Shown here piece after piece: positions 52,881 through 61,038 of a DNA stretch of 64,000 bases (its first letter is position 1; each line of letters starts with the position of its first letter). Source of the DNA: Aquimarina sp. BL5 (lineage in GTDB: Bacteria > Bacteroidota > Bacteroidia > Flavobacteriales > Flavobacteriaceae). The stretch covers positions 186,001 to 250,000 of the forward strand of contig NZ_CP031963.1 in NCBI RefSeq assembly GCF_003443675.1. The letters are read 5' to 3'. A program made the position numbers and the translations under genes. Under the pieces are notes generated by a model. The model was not told the DNA's origin, made no database searches, and saw only the letters and a list, made by a program, of their open reading frames with translations.

Positions 52881-53430
52881 CGGTTGCTGAGCTTTCACAC
52901 TGAGCTTGTCGGGCTTCGAGAGCCTCAGCCCTCGGATGTTCGAACCCTGATTACTACGAGCTTCGACTCCGCGGTTGCTGAGCTTTCACACTGAGCTTGT
53001 CGGGCTTCGAGAGCCTCAGCCCTCGGATGTTCGAACCCTGATTACTACGGACTTCGGCTCCGTGGATGCTGAGCTTGCCGAAGTACAGCCCTCGTATGAT
53101 CATATTCCCGAACCCTGAGGCTCTCGAAGGGTTATGACTATGGATTTCGGACGCAACCGAACCCTGAGCTTGTCGGGCTTCGAGAGCCTCAGCCCTCGTA
53201 TGTTCGAACCCAGATTACTACGGGCTTCGGCTCCGTGAATGCAGAGTTGTCACACTGAGCTTGTCGAAGTGCTGCCGGGCTTCGAGAGCCTCAGCCCTCG
53301 TATGTTCGAACCCTGATTACTACGGACTTCGACTACGTGGATGCTGAGCTTGCCGAAGTACAGCCCTCGGGTAGTGATATTCCCGAACCCTGAGCGTAGC
53401 CGAAGGATGAGCGTAGTTGAAAGGTGAGTC
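52842..53430. repeat. Large REP-like array with tandem 91-bp units
   Basis: Units starting CTTCGACTCCGCGGTTGCTG at 52870 and 52961 are identical over about 88 bp, and a third, diverged copy starts near 53050. Each contains TCACACTGAGCTTGTCGGGC, TTCGAGAGCCTCAGCCCTCG and CGAACCCTGATTACTACG. Confidence 0.85.
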
Positions 53431-53449
53431 CCTAGATTCTCCCCAAACC

Positions 53450-53508
53450 AAAAAACTACACAAAAACACCGTATATTAGGGTAACATTCTAATCAATTAT
53501 GTTACTTA
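53450..53508 (+). repeat. 59-bp direct repeat, copy 1
   Basis: AAAAACACCGTATATTAGGG then TAACATTCTAATCAATTATG and TTACTTA recur at 58121-58179 with four differences. Both copies lie shortly upstream of secreted-protein genes. Confidence 0.75.
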
Positions 53509-53529
53509 CTAAAAGATATACTATTACAT

Positions 53530-53640
53530 ATGATACCAATAGCTTTACTGATAGGGATTTTAGTGTTTTTGGGAGCAAGTTCTAGAAACCCTAGATCCAC
53601 TAAAAGATTTAAAAGAAAATATAAGAAAAAGGATACGTAG
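53530..53640 (+). CDS. Possible 36-aa membrane peptide
   Basis: MIPIALLIGILVFLGASSRN followed by PRSTKRFKRKYKKKDT: one hydrophobic helix with a strongly basic tail, a common look for small membrane proteins. It ends 10 bp before the next ATG. There is no homologue in the window, so translation is uncertain. Confidence 0.35.
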   Translation: MIPIALLIGILVFLGASSRNPRSTKRFKRKYKKKDT

Positions 53641-53650
53641 TTAAAGATTT

Positions 53651-54562
53651 ATGATAAATAAAGTATATATATTACTTTTTTTCTTGCTTGTAACGATGAG
53701 TGTTTCCTATGCCCAAATCAATCCATATGAGTTCGATAAAGTACTGGATTCCATAGCAACTGTAGAAGATATTCCACCGTATTTATCTATTGAGGATCTA
53801 TGGTTGTTACGGAATTACCTCTTTGCTAAAGAACACTATAAATTTAAGAATGAAGGGCTAAAAGAGTTTTATGAACTTCATTATGATCTAGTAGGTATCC
53901 ATGATAATGTATCTGATCGTTTTACAAATCGAGAAAACAAGATTATTAACGAATTGAAAAGACGAGAACAGATTTTACGAAAAGAAAAAACTTACGATGT
54001 TATTTTAGATCATCAATTTTCCTTACAAAATGGAGTACTTGTTATGAATGGAGATAGCGCTTATCGCATTCTTGATAAAAGAGCTCGTTATATAGATACA
54101 CGACAATTAGGTTCTGAGTTGTATAGTATACAGATAGAATCCGATTATCGCATTGACATTATAGGTTGTTGTGGAACAATCGGAGTTACCAATGATGTTA
54201 TTAAACAATTTTTGTTTTATAAGTCTTCTGGTGTATTGGTAGAAGTTCCTGACCAGATTACTATTGGTAAAACTATTGATAAAGTAATAGGTGACAAGTA
54301 TATATTCGTTTTAAATGATATTTTTTCTGGTGCTCATGATTTAGAAATATACGACCTTAAAACATTCGAATTATTAGCTCGGGTTCAGCAAATAGAAAGT
54401 GTAACGTACATCGATTCAGAATATATAGAAATCTGGTGTTTTACGGATCAAGAGGCAGCATATCCTTATAAGTATGTACGACAATACAAGTTCGAAAATG
54501 GAGCATTGAAAGATATGAAGGTTGAACAAAAAGTAAATGCAGAATGGTATTTTGCTGGATAG
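53651..54562 (+). CDS. Secreted hypothetical protein, 303 aa
   Basis: Signal peptide MINKVYILLFFLLVTMSVSYAQ. The N-terminal third is helical (YLSIEDLWLLRNYLFAKEHY matches a YARHD-type pattern, Y/W-LR-NY-FAK-Y-F, with a later F-YE-HYDLV). The rest forms a beta-propeller-like run of strands (YSIQIESDYRIDIIGCCGTI, KYIFVLNDIFSGAHDLEIYD). The YARHD domain call is a resemblance only. The protein is exported or cell-surface, role unknown. The 59-bp repeat upstream may carry its promoter. Confidence 0.6.
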   Translation: MINKVYILLFFLLVTMSVSYAQINPYEFDKVLDSIATVEDIPPYLSIEDLWLLRNYLFAKEHYKFKNEGLKEFYELHYDLVGIHDNVSDRFTNRENKIINELKRREQILRKEKTYDVILDHQFSLQNGVLVMNGDSAYRILDKRARYIDTRQLGSELYSIQIESDYRIDIIGCCGTIGVTNDVIKQFLFYKSSGVLVEVPDQITIGKTIDKVIGDKYIFVLNDIFSGAHDLEIYDLKTFELLARVQQIESVTYIDSEYIEIWCFTDQEAAYPYKYVRQYKFENGALKDMKVEQKVNAEWYFAG

Positions 54563-54610
54563 AGATATATCCAAGAGATTTTTTGTGTGATTTTTAAAAG
54601 TGTATGAAAA

Positions 54611-55045
54611 GTGGAATTAGTTGATAAAAAACAAAAATGGAAAGGACAGTTTACCTATTTAGATGGGTATAATACGTTAGATCAATATAGAGAAGTAGAT
54701 TTTATGATGGAGATCGATGTGAATAATAGTTCTTTTGTTGGAATATCTAGAGATTCCGAATCCAAAGAGTTATTTGATAAACCAGCTTCGGTAAAAGGTT
54801 TTTTTGATAATGATATGATTAGTTTTGTTCTAAAATATCCATATTCTTATTATAGAGATGATCATGGTACGTTAGTAGTGGAGAAAGAGTATGAGCATCC
54901 CGATATTCAGTATATAGGGTTTTATGATGAAGATCTTAAAGAATATAAAGGGAATTGGGAGATTGTGGTAGATCAAGAAGCTTATGGTACTGATAACCTT
55001 CTTGAAGTAGTAAATGGTGGTTTCGAATTAAGAAGAGTGAATTAG
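54611..55045 (+). CDS. Calycin-like hypothetical protein, 144 aa
   Basis: Starts with GTG at 54611; an ATG seven bases earlier is in another frame that stops at once. No signal peptide. Strands such as WKGQFTYLDGYNTLDQYREV, FMMEIDVNNSSFVGISRDS, SVKGFFDNDMISFVLKYPY and EYKGNWEIVVDQEA suggest a small beta-barrel of the calycin/fatty-acid-binding type. Family not recognised. It follows the secreted protein gene by 48 bp and may share its transcript. Confidence 0.6.
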   Translation: MELVDKKQKWKGQFTYLDGYNTLDQYREVDFMMEIDVNNSSFVGISRDSESKELFDKPASVKGFFDNDMISFVLKYPYSYYRDDHGTLVVEKEYEHPDIQYIGFYDEDLKEYKGNWEIVVDQEAYGTDNLLEVVNGGFELRRVN

Positions 55046-55179
55046 AAATATTTAGTAAGGAGCAATTACATATTCACAATTGTAATAAACCATCTCTTAA
55101 TACATCTTCATTCCTTTAAAAACCATTAATTTTGATGTTTAAGAATCCAAGCATCATTTGATTTTATAAAAAGGAAAGC

Positions 55180-57258
55180 ATGATTAAAAACATAGTCTTA
55201 TCTATTAGTATTTTACTTATAGTTTCTTGTAATGGCCAACAAAATCAAAGCGAAAACTGTCATGAAAATACCCCTAAGATTAAAGAAGATAATATATTAC
55301 TAACTTCAATCAAGGAGATTACCTTGGGTGAAGCTAAAACCTTTTTGGAAGATCAGTACAATAGTATAGAAACTTTAATTGACTTTTCTGAAGCGAATAT
55401 AGAGTTTTCATTGACCTCGGGAGAAGCAATGAGTGATGAGGAACCAAAATTTAGTGATTCGTTTTATCAGGTATTGCCCAAAGATTCGATAGAAAAAAGA
55501 TTAGATACTTTTTTTAATACGATGTACCTGCAGCAGGAAATTCAATATCCTGATTCTTATCTGCAAATTCCATTTGACCGTTATGATTTGGATGTAAAAC
55601 TTATTAAAGATTATTGGGAAGATGATAACAACATGCCTATACTTAAAACGAATACTATTTATTATAGTAATAAAACAACGGTAAAAGATACAGCTTCTTT
55701 CCAGAAAGACTCTTATAGGTCTTTAGCAACACAGATACCATCCTCAAAACCTATGGATAGCATTGAGGCTGAGTTTTCATATACATATCCTATTATCAAA
55801 GAGGTGATGTTAGAACAAAAAGAAACCAAAACTGAACTACCAGACGGATCCATAGTAGCAGCGACTATCTCAGGGAATACGGTAAGCCTTCAGTATCCAA
55901 ATACCTTGCATGAAAAAATAGTGGCGGTAGAAGGAATCCATGAAAGCAACAACTATTTAGTATCATCTGGTAGTTCTGGCAGTACTCGACCTACTAAAGA
56001 AATGATAGCTTATCTAAAATGCTTTAATGGTACGATAAAAACAACAATTGATAAAATCGAAAATAATGAGATAGATTCCAAAGAGCTATTACGCAACTTT
56101 TTATTGCAAAATGTTGTGGAGGCGCCTGAAAATGATCAACTAAGGCTTCAAACTTTTCAATTTTCTGGAGCTGTAAAAATGGTGAAAGTCTACATACAAA
56201 CAGGAGTTTCTGAAAAAATAAACAAATCTTTGATATTAAAAAGGGCACAACACAGCCAAAAAGCTACTAATGGATATTATCTGGCTATTGATAAAGAAAC
56301 ACGGAAGCAAGGACTTGTAGATGAAACAGGAGTATGGGCTATTCATCCTGAATATGAGAACTTACGAATGATGAATTATTATTATTATTCTGGTCTCTAC
56401 AATAATGATTACAATCAATTGTATTGGCTAAACACCAAAACTAAGAGGCTGGAGCGGGTGAGTTATGAGCTAGATGAAGTTAAAATCTATTCAGAAAAGC
56501 TCGTAAATATAGAACGAGAAACCAATGGACCAGAAGGAGTTATCAATGCAAAAACGGGTAGCATGGTCATCCCTATGAAATATGATTACATTAGGCCACA
56601 AGAAGGTTTTTTTATTACGGATCTAAATAATAAGGAAGGACTGTATGATAAAAATGGAAGAAGAATCTTACCAGAAATATTCAATAGCATCAGTATAAAG
56701 GATGATATGATTTATGTTTCCAAAGAAAAAGATAATTCGTATGACGTAAAGGATATCTATTCACTGAAAGGTGTGAGTATCAAAAAAGGTCAATGGAACG
56801 ATTATGGTGAGTTTTTTGGAAAAGACGACTTACTACTGGTAAAATATAACTATAAGAAAAACAATGTTCACTATTATGACTATCTAGGTTTTATTAATAA
56901 AAAAGGAACAAAGATTATTAATACTAAGAAATACTTGCAGGTGAAGCCTTTTTCTAATGGTTTAGCTGCTGTAAAAGATAAAGAAAGTAAATCTTGGGGT
57001 TATATTGATACCACAGGTAAAGTGGTGATTCCATTTCTGTATAATGAAGCGAACGCTTTTCAGGAGCGATATGCGTATGTCGTAAAAAATAAAGAAGCAT
57101 TATTAATCGATAAAAATAACAAAGTTTTCAAAAAATTACCAGATACATACAGCAGTGCTTCTCTTCCATTAGATAGTAACGAAGCAAAGTATCATTTATA
57201 TAACGGTGAAACCTATGATGCTGATGGTAATTTAGTGAAAGACAAAGAATCGAAATAA
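55180..57258 (+). CDS. WG-repeat lipoprotein
   Basis: 692 aa. Lipoprotein signal MIKNIVLSISILLIVSC, then NGQQNQ. The first 370 residues are not recognised. The C-terminal half contains WG-type repeats: GLVDETGVWAIHPEYENLR, GVINAKTGSMVIPMKYDYI, GLYDKNGRRILPEIFNSI, GFINKKGTKIINTKKYLQ and SWGYIDTTGKVVIPFLYNEA. Each follows the G-x-I/V-D-x-x-G-x-x-V-I-P-x-x-Y-D pattern. Such repeats form beta structures for protein or glycan contact; no enzyme is implied. It is probably anchored in the outer membrane. Confidence 0.85.
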   Translation: MIKNIVLSISILLIVSCNGQQNQSENCHENTPKIKEDNILLTSIKEITLGEAKTFLEDQYNSIETLIDFSEANIEFSLTSGEAMSDEEPKFSDSFYQVLPKDSIEKRLDTFFNTMYLQQEIQYPDSYLQIPFDRYDLDVKLIKDYWEDDNNMPILKTNTIYYSNKTTVKDTASFQKDSYRSLATQIPSSKPMDSIEAEFSYTYPIIKEVMLEQKETKTELPDGSIVAATISGNTVSLQYPNTLHEKIVAVEGIHESNNYLVSSGSSGSTRPTKEMIAYLKCFNGTIKTTIDKIENNEIDSKELLRNFLLQNVVEAPENDQLRLQTFQFSGAVKMVKVYIQTGVSEKINKSLILKRAQHSQKATNGYYLAIDKETRKQGLVDETGVWAIHPEYENLRMMNYYYYSGLYNNDYNQLYWLNTKTKRLERVSYELDEVKIYSEKLVNIERETNGPEGVINAKTGSMVIPMKYDYIRPQEGFFITDLNNKEGLYDKNGRRILPEIFNSISIKDDMIYVSKEKDNSYDVKDIYSLKGVSIKKGQWNDYGEFFGKDDLLLVKYNYKKNNVHYYDYLGFINKKGTKIINTKKYLQVKPFSNGLAAVKDKESKSWGYIDTTGKVVIPFLYNEANAFQERYAYVVKNKEALLIDKNNKVFKKLPDTYSSASLPLDSNEAKYHLYNGETYDADGNLVKDKESK

Positions 57259-57323
57259 GAAAACCTTCCGAATCGAAATATTTTTTATCTTATAAATATT
57301 TAGTAAAGAAGAATTAAAATAAC

Positions 57324-57836
57324 GTGCTTAGTAACCAAACCCTCACTATACTAATTGTCCTAGGAGTCCTAATGAGTGTAACTGGCTTGTTTTTATCCTC
57401 ATTCACTACAGTTGCCAATAGTGATTTTTTACTAACTTGGGGATTATGGTTGATAGAAGTGCCGGGGATGTTTCTGTTACTATTAAATGGTTCGTTTTTT
57501 AAAACCATCTATTCACGTATTGCGATGGGGTTATTAGCATTGATGATGGTAGGGGGAGTTTTTAAGATTATGCATTGGCCTTATGGTAATCCTATTCTGG
57601 TTGGTGGATGTATCGGTATTGTTATTTCTTATTTGATACATTTTCTTAAAAAGCCAATAAAAAAACGAATAGATTATCTAAAGTTGACCTGGGTAATTGT
57701 ACTATATATAGGAGCAGTCCTAAGATTATACCATATCATTCCACGAGATTATAGGATTCTTACTACTGTATTAATGATCTTAGCTCTGATGGACTATATA
57801 TTACCTAAGATTAAGAATAAAACCTTGTTTGAGTAA
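57324..57836 (+). CDS. GldL-like multi-span membrane protein
   Basis: 170 aa starting with GTG at 57324. Six likely spans: LTILIVLGVLMSVTGLFL, LTWGLWLIEVPGMFLLLL, AMGLLALMMVGGVFKIMHWP, ILVGGCIGIVISYLIHFL, LTWVIVLYIGAVLRLY and ILTTVLMILALMDYIL. The FKIMHWPYGNPILVGG segment matches the KIMHWPG motif of GldL and of small GldL-like membrane proteins in Bacteroidota. It lacks GldL's C-terminal cytoplasmic domain and the GldM partner, so gliding or secretion function is not implied. The stop codon overlaps the next ATG by one base. Confidence 0.7.
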   Translation: MLSNQTLTILIVLGVLMSVTGLFLSSFTTVANSDFLLTWGLWLIEVPGMFLLLLNGSFFKTIYSRIAMGLLALMMVGGVFKIMHWPYGNPILVGGCIGIVISYLIHFLKKPIKKRIDYLKLTWVIVLYIGAVLRLYHIIPRDYRILTTVLMILALMDYILPKIKNKTLFE

Positions 57837-58090
57837 TGCGAAACGTTGACTGGCCATTTCTACTATTTACACTAGCACTAGTGGGTATATTGATACGTTT
57901 TCTGTTTAAGCTTCAATGTCCACGATGTAAGGCGAAGTTCTATTTTATAAAATATCTAAGAACTGATGATTTGGGGACTGATTTTTCTAATCCACATCAA
58001 CGTATCCAACGTAAATACTATCAATGCAGAAAATGCGAGTATCAATGGAATATAGATCGGAAAAGAAGTGATAGCGGAGATATTCATTAA
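57836..58090 (+). CDS. Membrane-anchored zinc-ribbon protein, 84 aa
   Basis: One N-terminal span (WPFLLFTLALVGILIRFLFK) followed by a zinc ribbon: LQCPRCKAKFYF and YYQCRKCEYQWNID supply two CxxC pairs. The ATG overlaps the preceding TAA (TAATG), so translation is coupled. Small zinc-ribbon membrane proteins are common and uncharacterised. Confidence 0.75.
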   Translation: MRNVDWPFLLFTLALVGILIRFLFKLQCPRCKAKFYFIKYLRTDDLGTDFSNPHQRIQRKYYQCRKCEYQWNIDRKRSDSGDIH

Positions 58091-58120
58091 CTACCTATCA
58101 ACCAATTCTTTTCAAAAGAT

Positions 58121-58179
58121 AAAAAACTATATAAAAACACCGTATAATAGGGTAACATTTTAATCAATTATGTTACTTA
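58121..58179 (+). repeat. 59-bp direct repeat, copy 2
   Basis: Second copy of 53450-53508, ending 64 bp upstream of the ATG at 58243. The copies differ at only four positions in otherwise unrelated surroundings. Confidence 0.75.
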
Positions 58180-58242
58180 TAATAGTATTAACTTTATAAA
58201 GCAGCAGTGGTTTAGCACAACTCTTAAATTTTTTAATATCCG

Positions 58243-59355
58243 ATGAAGAATTATTATATATTTTCACTCTTTCTAATTATTGTCACAACTTGTATTGCTC
58301 AAAAGGAGCCATCTGTAGATACTACGTATCTGCGTTACAATCGAAGTCCAGGCTATGCAACGCTATCTAATTACGTGGTGGTCAAAACTAAATTGGCATC
58401 AGGTGCATATGAGTTTAAAGAATATTACCGTTTTAATGAGCCCATGTCGTTAAAAGCAACTTATGAAGGTTTTGGTAATGGGAAAAAACATGGCTTTTAT
58501 AAAGAGTATACGAAAGATATATTTATAAAAGAAGAAGGCGAATATAAAGATGATAAAAAAGTAGGCGAGTGGATTTATTATAAAAAAGGACAGTTGCAAT
58601 GCAAAGTAAGTTACGTAGATGATAAAAAAGAAGGGGCTTCTGTGTATTATGCAAATGGTAAAGAACTATATACCTGGCATTATAAAAATGGAAAATCACA
58701 TGGGCATAATAAAAGTTATCATGATGATGGTACGCCTAAATTTGAAGGTACTTATATCGAAGGGAAATTGAATGGTAAGGCTACCGAATATGATAAAAAA
58801 GGTTTTCTGAGAACGATTTCTTTTTATGAAAAGGGGAAGCGACATGGAGCATTCACACGGTATAGAAGTGATGGAAACGTGATGGGAGCAGGAACCTATG
58901 CCGAAGGTAAAGAAATCGGAGAATGGATTTGGTATAGAAAAAATGGTAGCATAGCTAGCCGGGAGTTATATTCGGAAAAGGGTAGGTTAAAAAAAGCAAC
59001 GTTTTATAATGAAAAAGGTGAAGAGATAAAAACTAGAAAGAAAGATGTATTTACCGGAGTTATAGAAGAAAAGAAAAAATTAAAAAGAATAATTCAAGCA
59101 CACGTAAAAGGTAAGTTTAATTATCCACAGACAATGTATCAACGGGGAATAGAAGGAAAGGTGTTTGTGAAGTTCAAAATTAAAAAAGACGGTAATGTTA
59201 GTGATATCGATTATAGATCGGATACACATAATTCTTTAGAAATACAGGCAAAAAATCTTATAGCTTCTATTCCAAAACAAAAACCTGCTATTATTCATAA
59301 TCTGCCTATGGATGTATGGTTTAGTATTCCAATGGTATTTAGAATAAAACCTTGA
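58243..59355 (+). CDS. MORN/YwqK-like repeat protein with C-terminal TonB domain
   Basis: 370 aa with signal peptide MKNYYIFSLFLIIVTTCIAQ. Residues about 75-260 are MORN/YwqK-type repeats: GFYKEYTKDIFIKEEGEY, GEWIYYKKGQLQCKVSY, GASVYYANGKELYTWHY, GHNKSYHDDGTPKFEGTY, GKATEYDKKGFLRTISFY, GAFTRYRSDGNVMGAGTY and GEWIWYRKNGSIASRELY. The last ~80 residues (TMYQRGIEGKVFVKFKIKKD, GNVSDI, then MDVWFSIPMVFRIKP) match the TonB C-terminal domain, but there is no membrane span for an inner-membrane anchor. It is therefore likely a secreted protein that borrows the fold. Confidence 0.85.
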   Translation: MKNYYIFSLFLIIVTTCIAQKEPSVDTTYLRYNRSPGYATLSNYVVVKTKLASGAYEFKEYYRFNEPMSLKATYEGFGNGKKHGFYKEYTKDIFIKEEGEYKDDKKVGEWIYYKKGQLQCKVSYVDDKKEGASVYYANGKELYTWHYKNGKSHGHNKSYHDDGTPKFEGTYIEGKLNGKATEYDKKGFLRTISFYEKGKRHGAFTRYRSDGNVMGAGTYAEGKEIGEWIWYRKNGSIASRELYSEKGRLKKATFYNEKGEEIKTRKKDVFTGVIEEKKKLKRIIQAHVKGKFNYPQTMYQRGIEGKVFVKFKIKKDGNVSDIDYRSDTHNSLEIQAKNLIASIPKQKPAIIHNLPMDVWFSIPMVFRIKP

Positions 59356-59410
59356 TTATGTAAATAATGATATCCGAAAACCTGGTTTTTAGTATTGTTT
59401 TACTTGTTAT

Positions 59411-59790
59411 TCCTGAGGTTCTCGAGGGCGGCTATTGTAATCTGAAGGGTAAGACTTCGAGTTCCTCAGTCTCCAATAATAAACCGAAGGGTGAGGCTCT
59501 CGAACCCTGAATTTGAGATCATATAGTGAAATTACCGAACCCTGAGATGTCACACTGAGCCTCCTCCATAGGCGGACAGGTGTCGAAGTGGTAGTCGAAG
59601 GGTAAGGTGTTATATTGATCTTCCTCCTATGACGGTCAGCTGTCGAAGTACAGTCTCCAATGACAAATCGAAGGGTGAGGCTCTCGAACCCTGAATTTGA
59701 GATCATATAGTGAAATTACCGAACCCAGAGCGTAGCCGAAGCATAACGCCCTAGATATGCTTCGACTTGCTCGGATTCTCCCCAGAATCC
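59411..59790. repeat. REP-like array before the cyclase genes
   Basis: GTGAGGCTCTCGAACCCTGA, then ATTTGAGATCATATAGTGAA and ATTACCGAACCC, occurs twice (59491 and 59677 onward). TGTCACACTGAGCCTCCTCC and ATAGGCGGACAGGTGTCGAA carry the extra segment also seen at 48.8 kb. The ORF translated across it is spurious. Confidence 0.8.
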
Positions 59791-59797
59791 TTACTTT

Positions 59798-60880
59798 TTA
59801 CACCTTCGCGATTGTATGAATATTTACTTCTTCTTGTTTTCCTTTTAGCAATACACTTCCTAAAAACTGACATGTTAAATTAGCACTGATTTTTAGGTCT
59901 TGTATTAGTTTGTCTGAGATCAATAAGGGTACTTTATAGGTATTACACTGCCCTTGTATGCGAGCAGAGGTATTGATTACATCTCCGTGATAGGCTATTT
60001 CTTTTTTTACAATACCTACTTCTGTTACCATCAATTTACCACCGTGCAATCCTGCTTTGAATTCTGGAACTACTCCGTATTTTTTTAGGTAATATGCTGC
60101 CTTAGCCTGTTTTCTTTGCTGAAAAGCAAAGAATAGATTTACACAATTATTATTAGCTAATCCTTTTTTATATGGCCAGCTTAGTACTACTTCATCACCT
60201 ACATATTGATAGATTTCTGCATTATGTTTTGGTACTACTTTATTAAGATCATAAAAACAATCCTGTATTAATTGACTGTATTTAAAATGACCTAATTTTT
60301 CTGCGATTGTTGTAGAATCTTTAAGGTCAAGGAACATAAAGATTCGTTTCTCTTCTTGTGGATTTTTATATTTCCCTAAAAGGATATTAATAAAAACTCC
60401 TTTTCCGAATTTTTCGTTAGCTATCTTTATAAAAGAAAATACAAAAGAGGCAAAGACAATATAAAGAATTACTGCCCAAAATGATTTATTGAAACAACAC
60501 CAAACGCTATGTACATTAGAATGTGTGTATGTAAGGGTCGTAAAAACATCAGTAATCAAGGTAAATACAATAAATGTCACTAAAAAATGAAGTAGCGTTC
60601 TGATAATGATATTATAAATAAGAGAGATCCTATTTTTGGTAATAACATCAAAAACAAAATCGACAGTAGCGTATAGTACACCGATTAAAATTCCGATGTT
60701 GATTAATTTTACAAAATAGTATAGTACACCTAATGTTCCATTGTACTTTTTAATCACTGCAAGACCTTCTTCTGATTCAATTCCATAATACCTAAATATT
60801 GAATATAATACCATGGCAATGGTCCAAAAAAGTACAGACTGCCTAAGAAGCTGTGTGTATTGTTTTAATGTATAATTCAT
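59798..60880 (-). CDS. Membrane-bound class III nucleotidyl cyclase, copy 1
   Basis: 360 aa. Four spans lie in about 14-152, then a cytoplasmic class III cyclase domain (about 178-355). Metal-binding Asp185 is in FMFLDLKDST and Asp229 in YQYVGDEVVLSW; Asn303 and Arg307 lie in GDVINTSARIQG. The positions that set ATP or GTP preference do not match textbook Lys/Asp (AEIYQYVGD and IAYHGDVIN), so the product cannot be predicted. The membrane part is not a named sensor. It is 70 per cent or more identical by eye in the catalytic domain to the next gene upstream. The Crp/Fnr-like gene at the left edge of this window is too far away to infer a link. Confidence 0.88.
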   Translation of the reverse strand: MNYTLKQYTQLLRQSVLFWTIAMVLYSIFRYYGIESEEGLAVIKKYNGTLGVLYYFVKLINIGILIGVLYATVDFVFDVITKNRISLIYNIIIRTLLHFLVTFIVFTLITDVFTTLTYTHSNVHSVWCCFNKSFWAVILYIVFASFVFSFIKIANEKFGKGVFINILLGKYKNPQEEKRIFMFLDLKDSTTIAEKLGHFKYSQLIQDCFYDLNKVVPKHNAEIYQYVGDEVVLSWPYKKGLANNNCVNLFFAFQQRKQAKAAYYLKKYGVVPEFKAGLHGGKLMVTEVGIVKKEIAYHGDVINTSARIQGQCNTYKVPLLISDKLIQDLKISANLTCQFLGSVLLKGKQEEVNIHTIAKV

Positions 60881-61038
60881 AACTGGTACATTTTTACGTG
60901 ATGATATAAATCTTACTCGATAACGATCTCGTATTTTCTGTACCTAAAACACATACACAGTAATAGACCCTACTTTTTTCTTACATAAAAGTAAATTAAC
61001 AGGATAGGTTGTGGTATAAAAAATTGTTTTTCAGGTAT

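Noticed and set aside
52842..53430. REP array as a CRISPR array
   Set aside because: Units are palindromic, mixed in orientation and contain no unique spacers of constant length; no cas genes are near.
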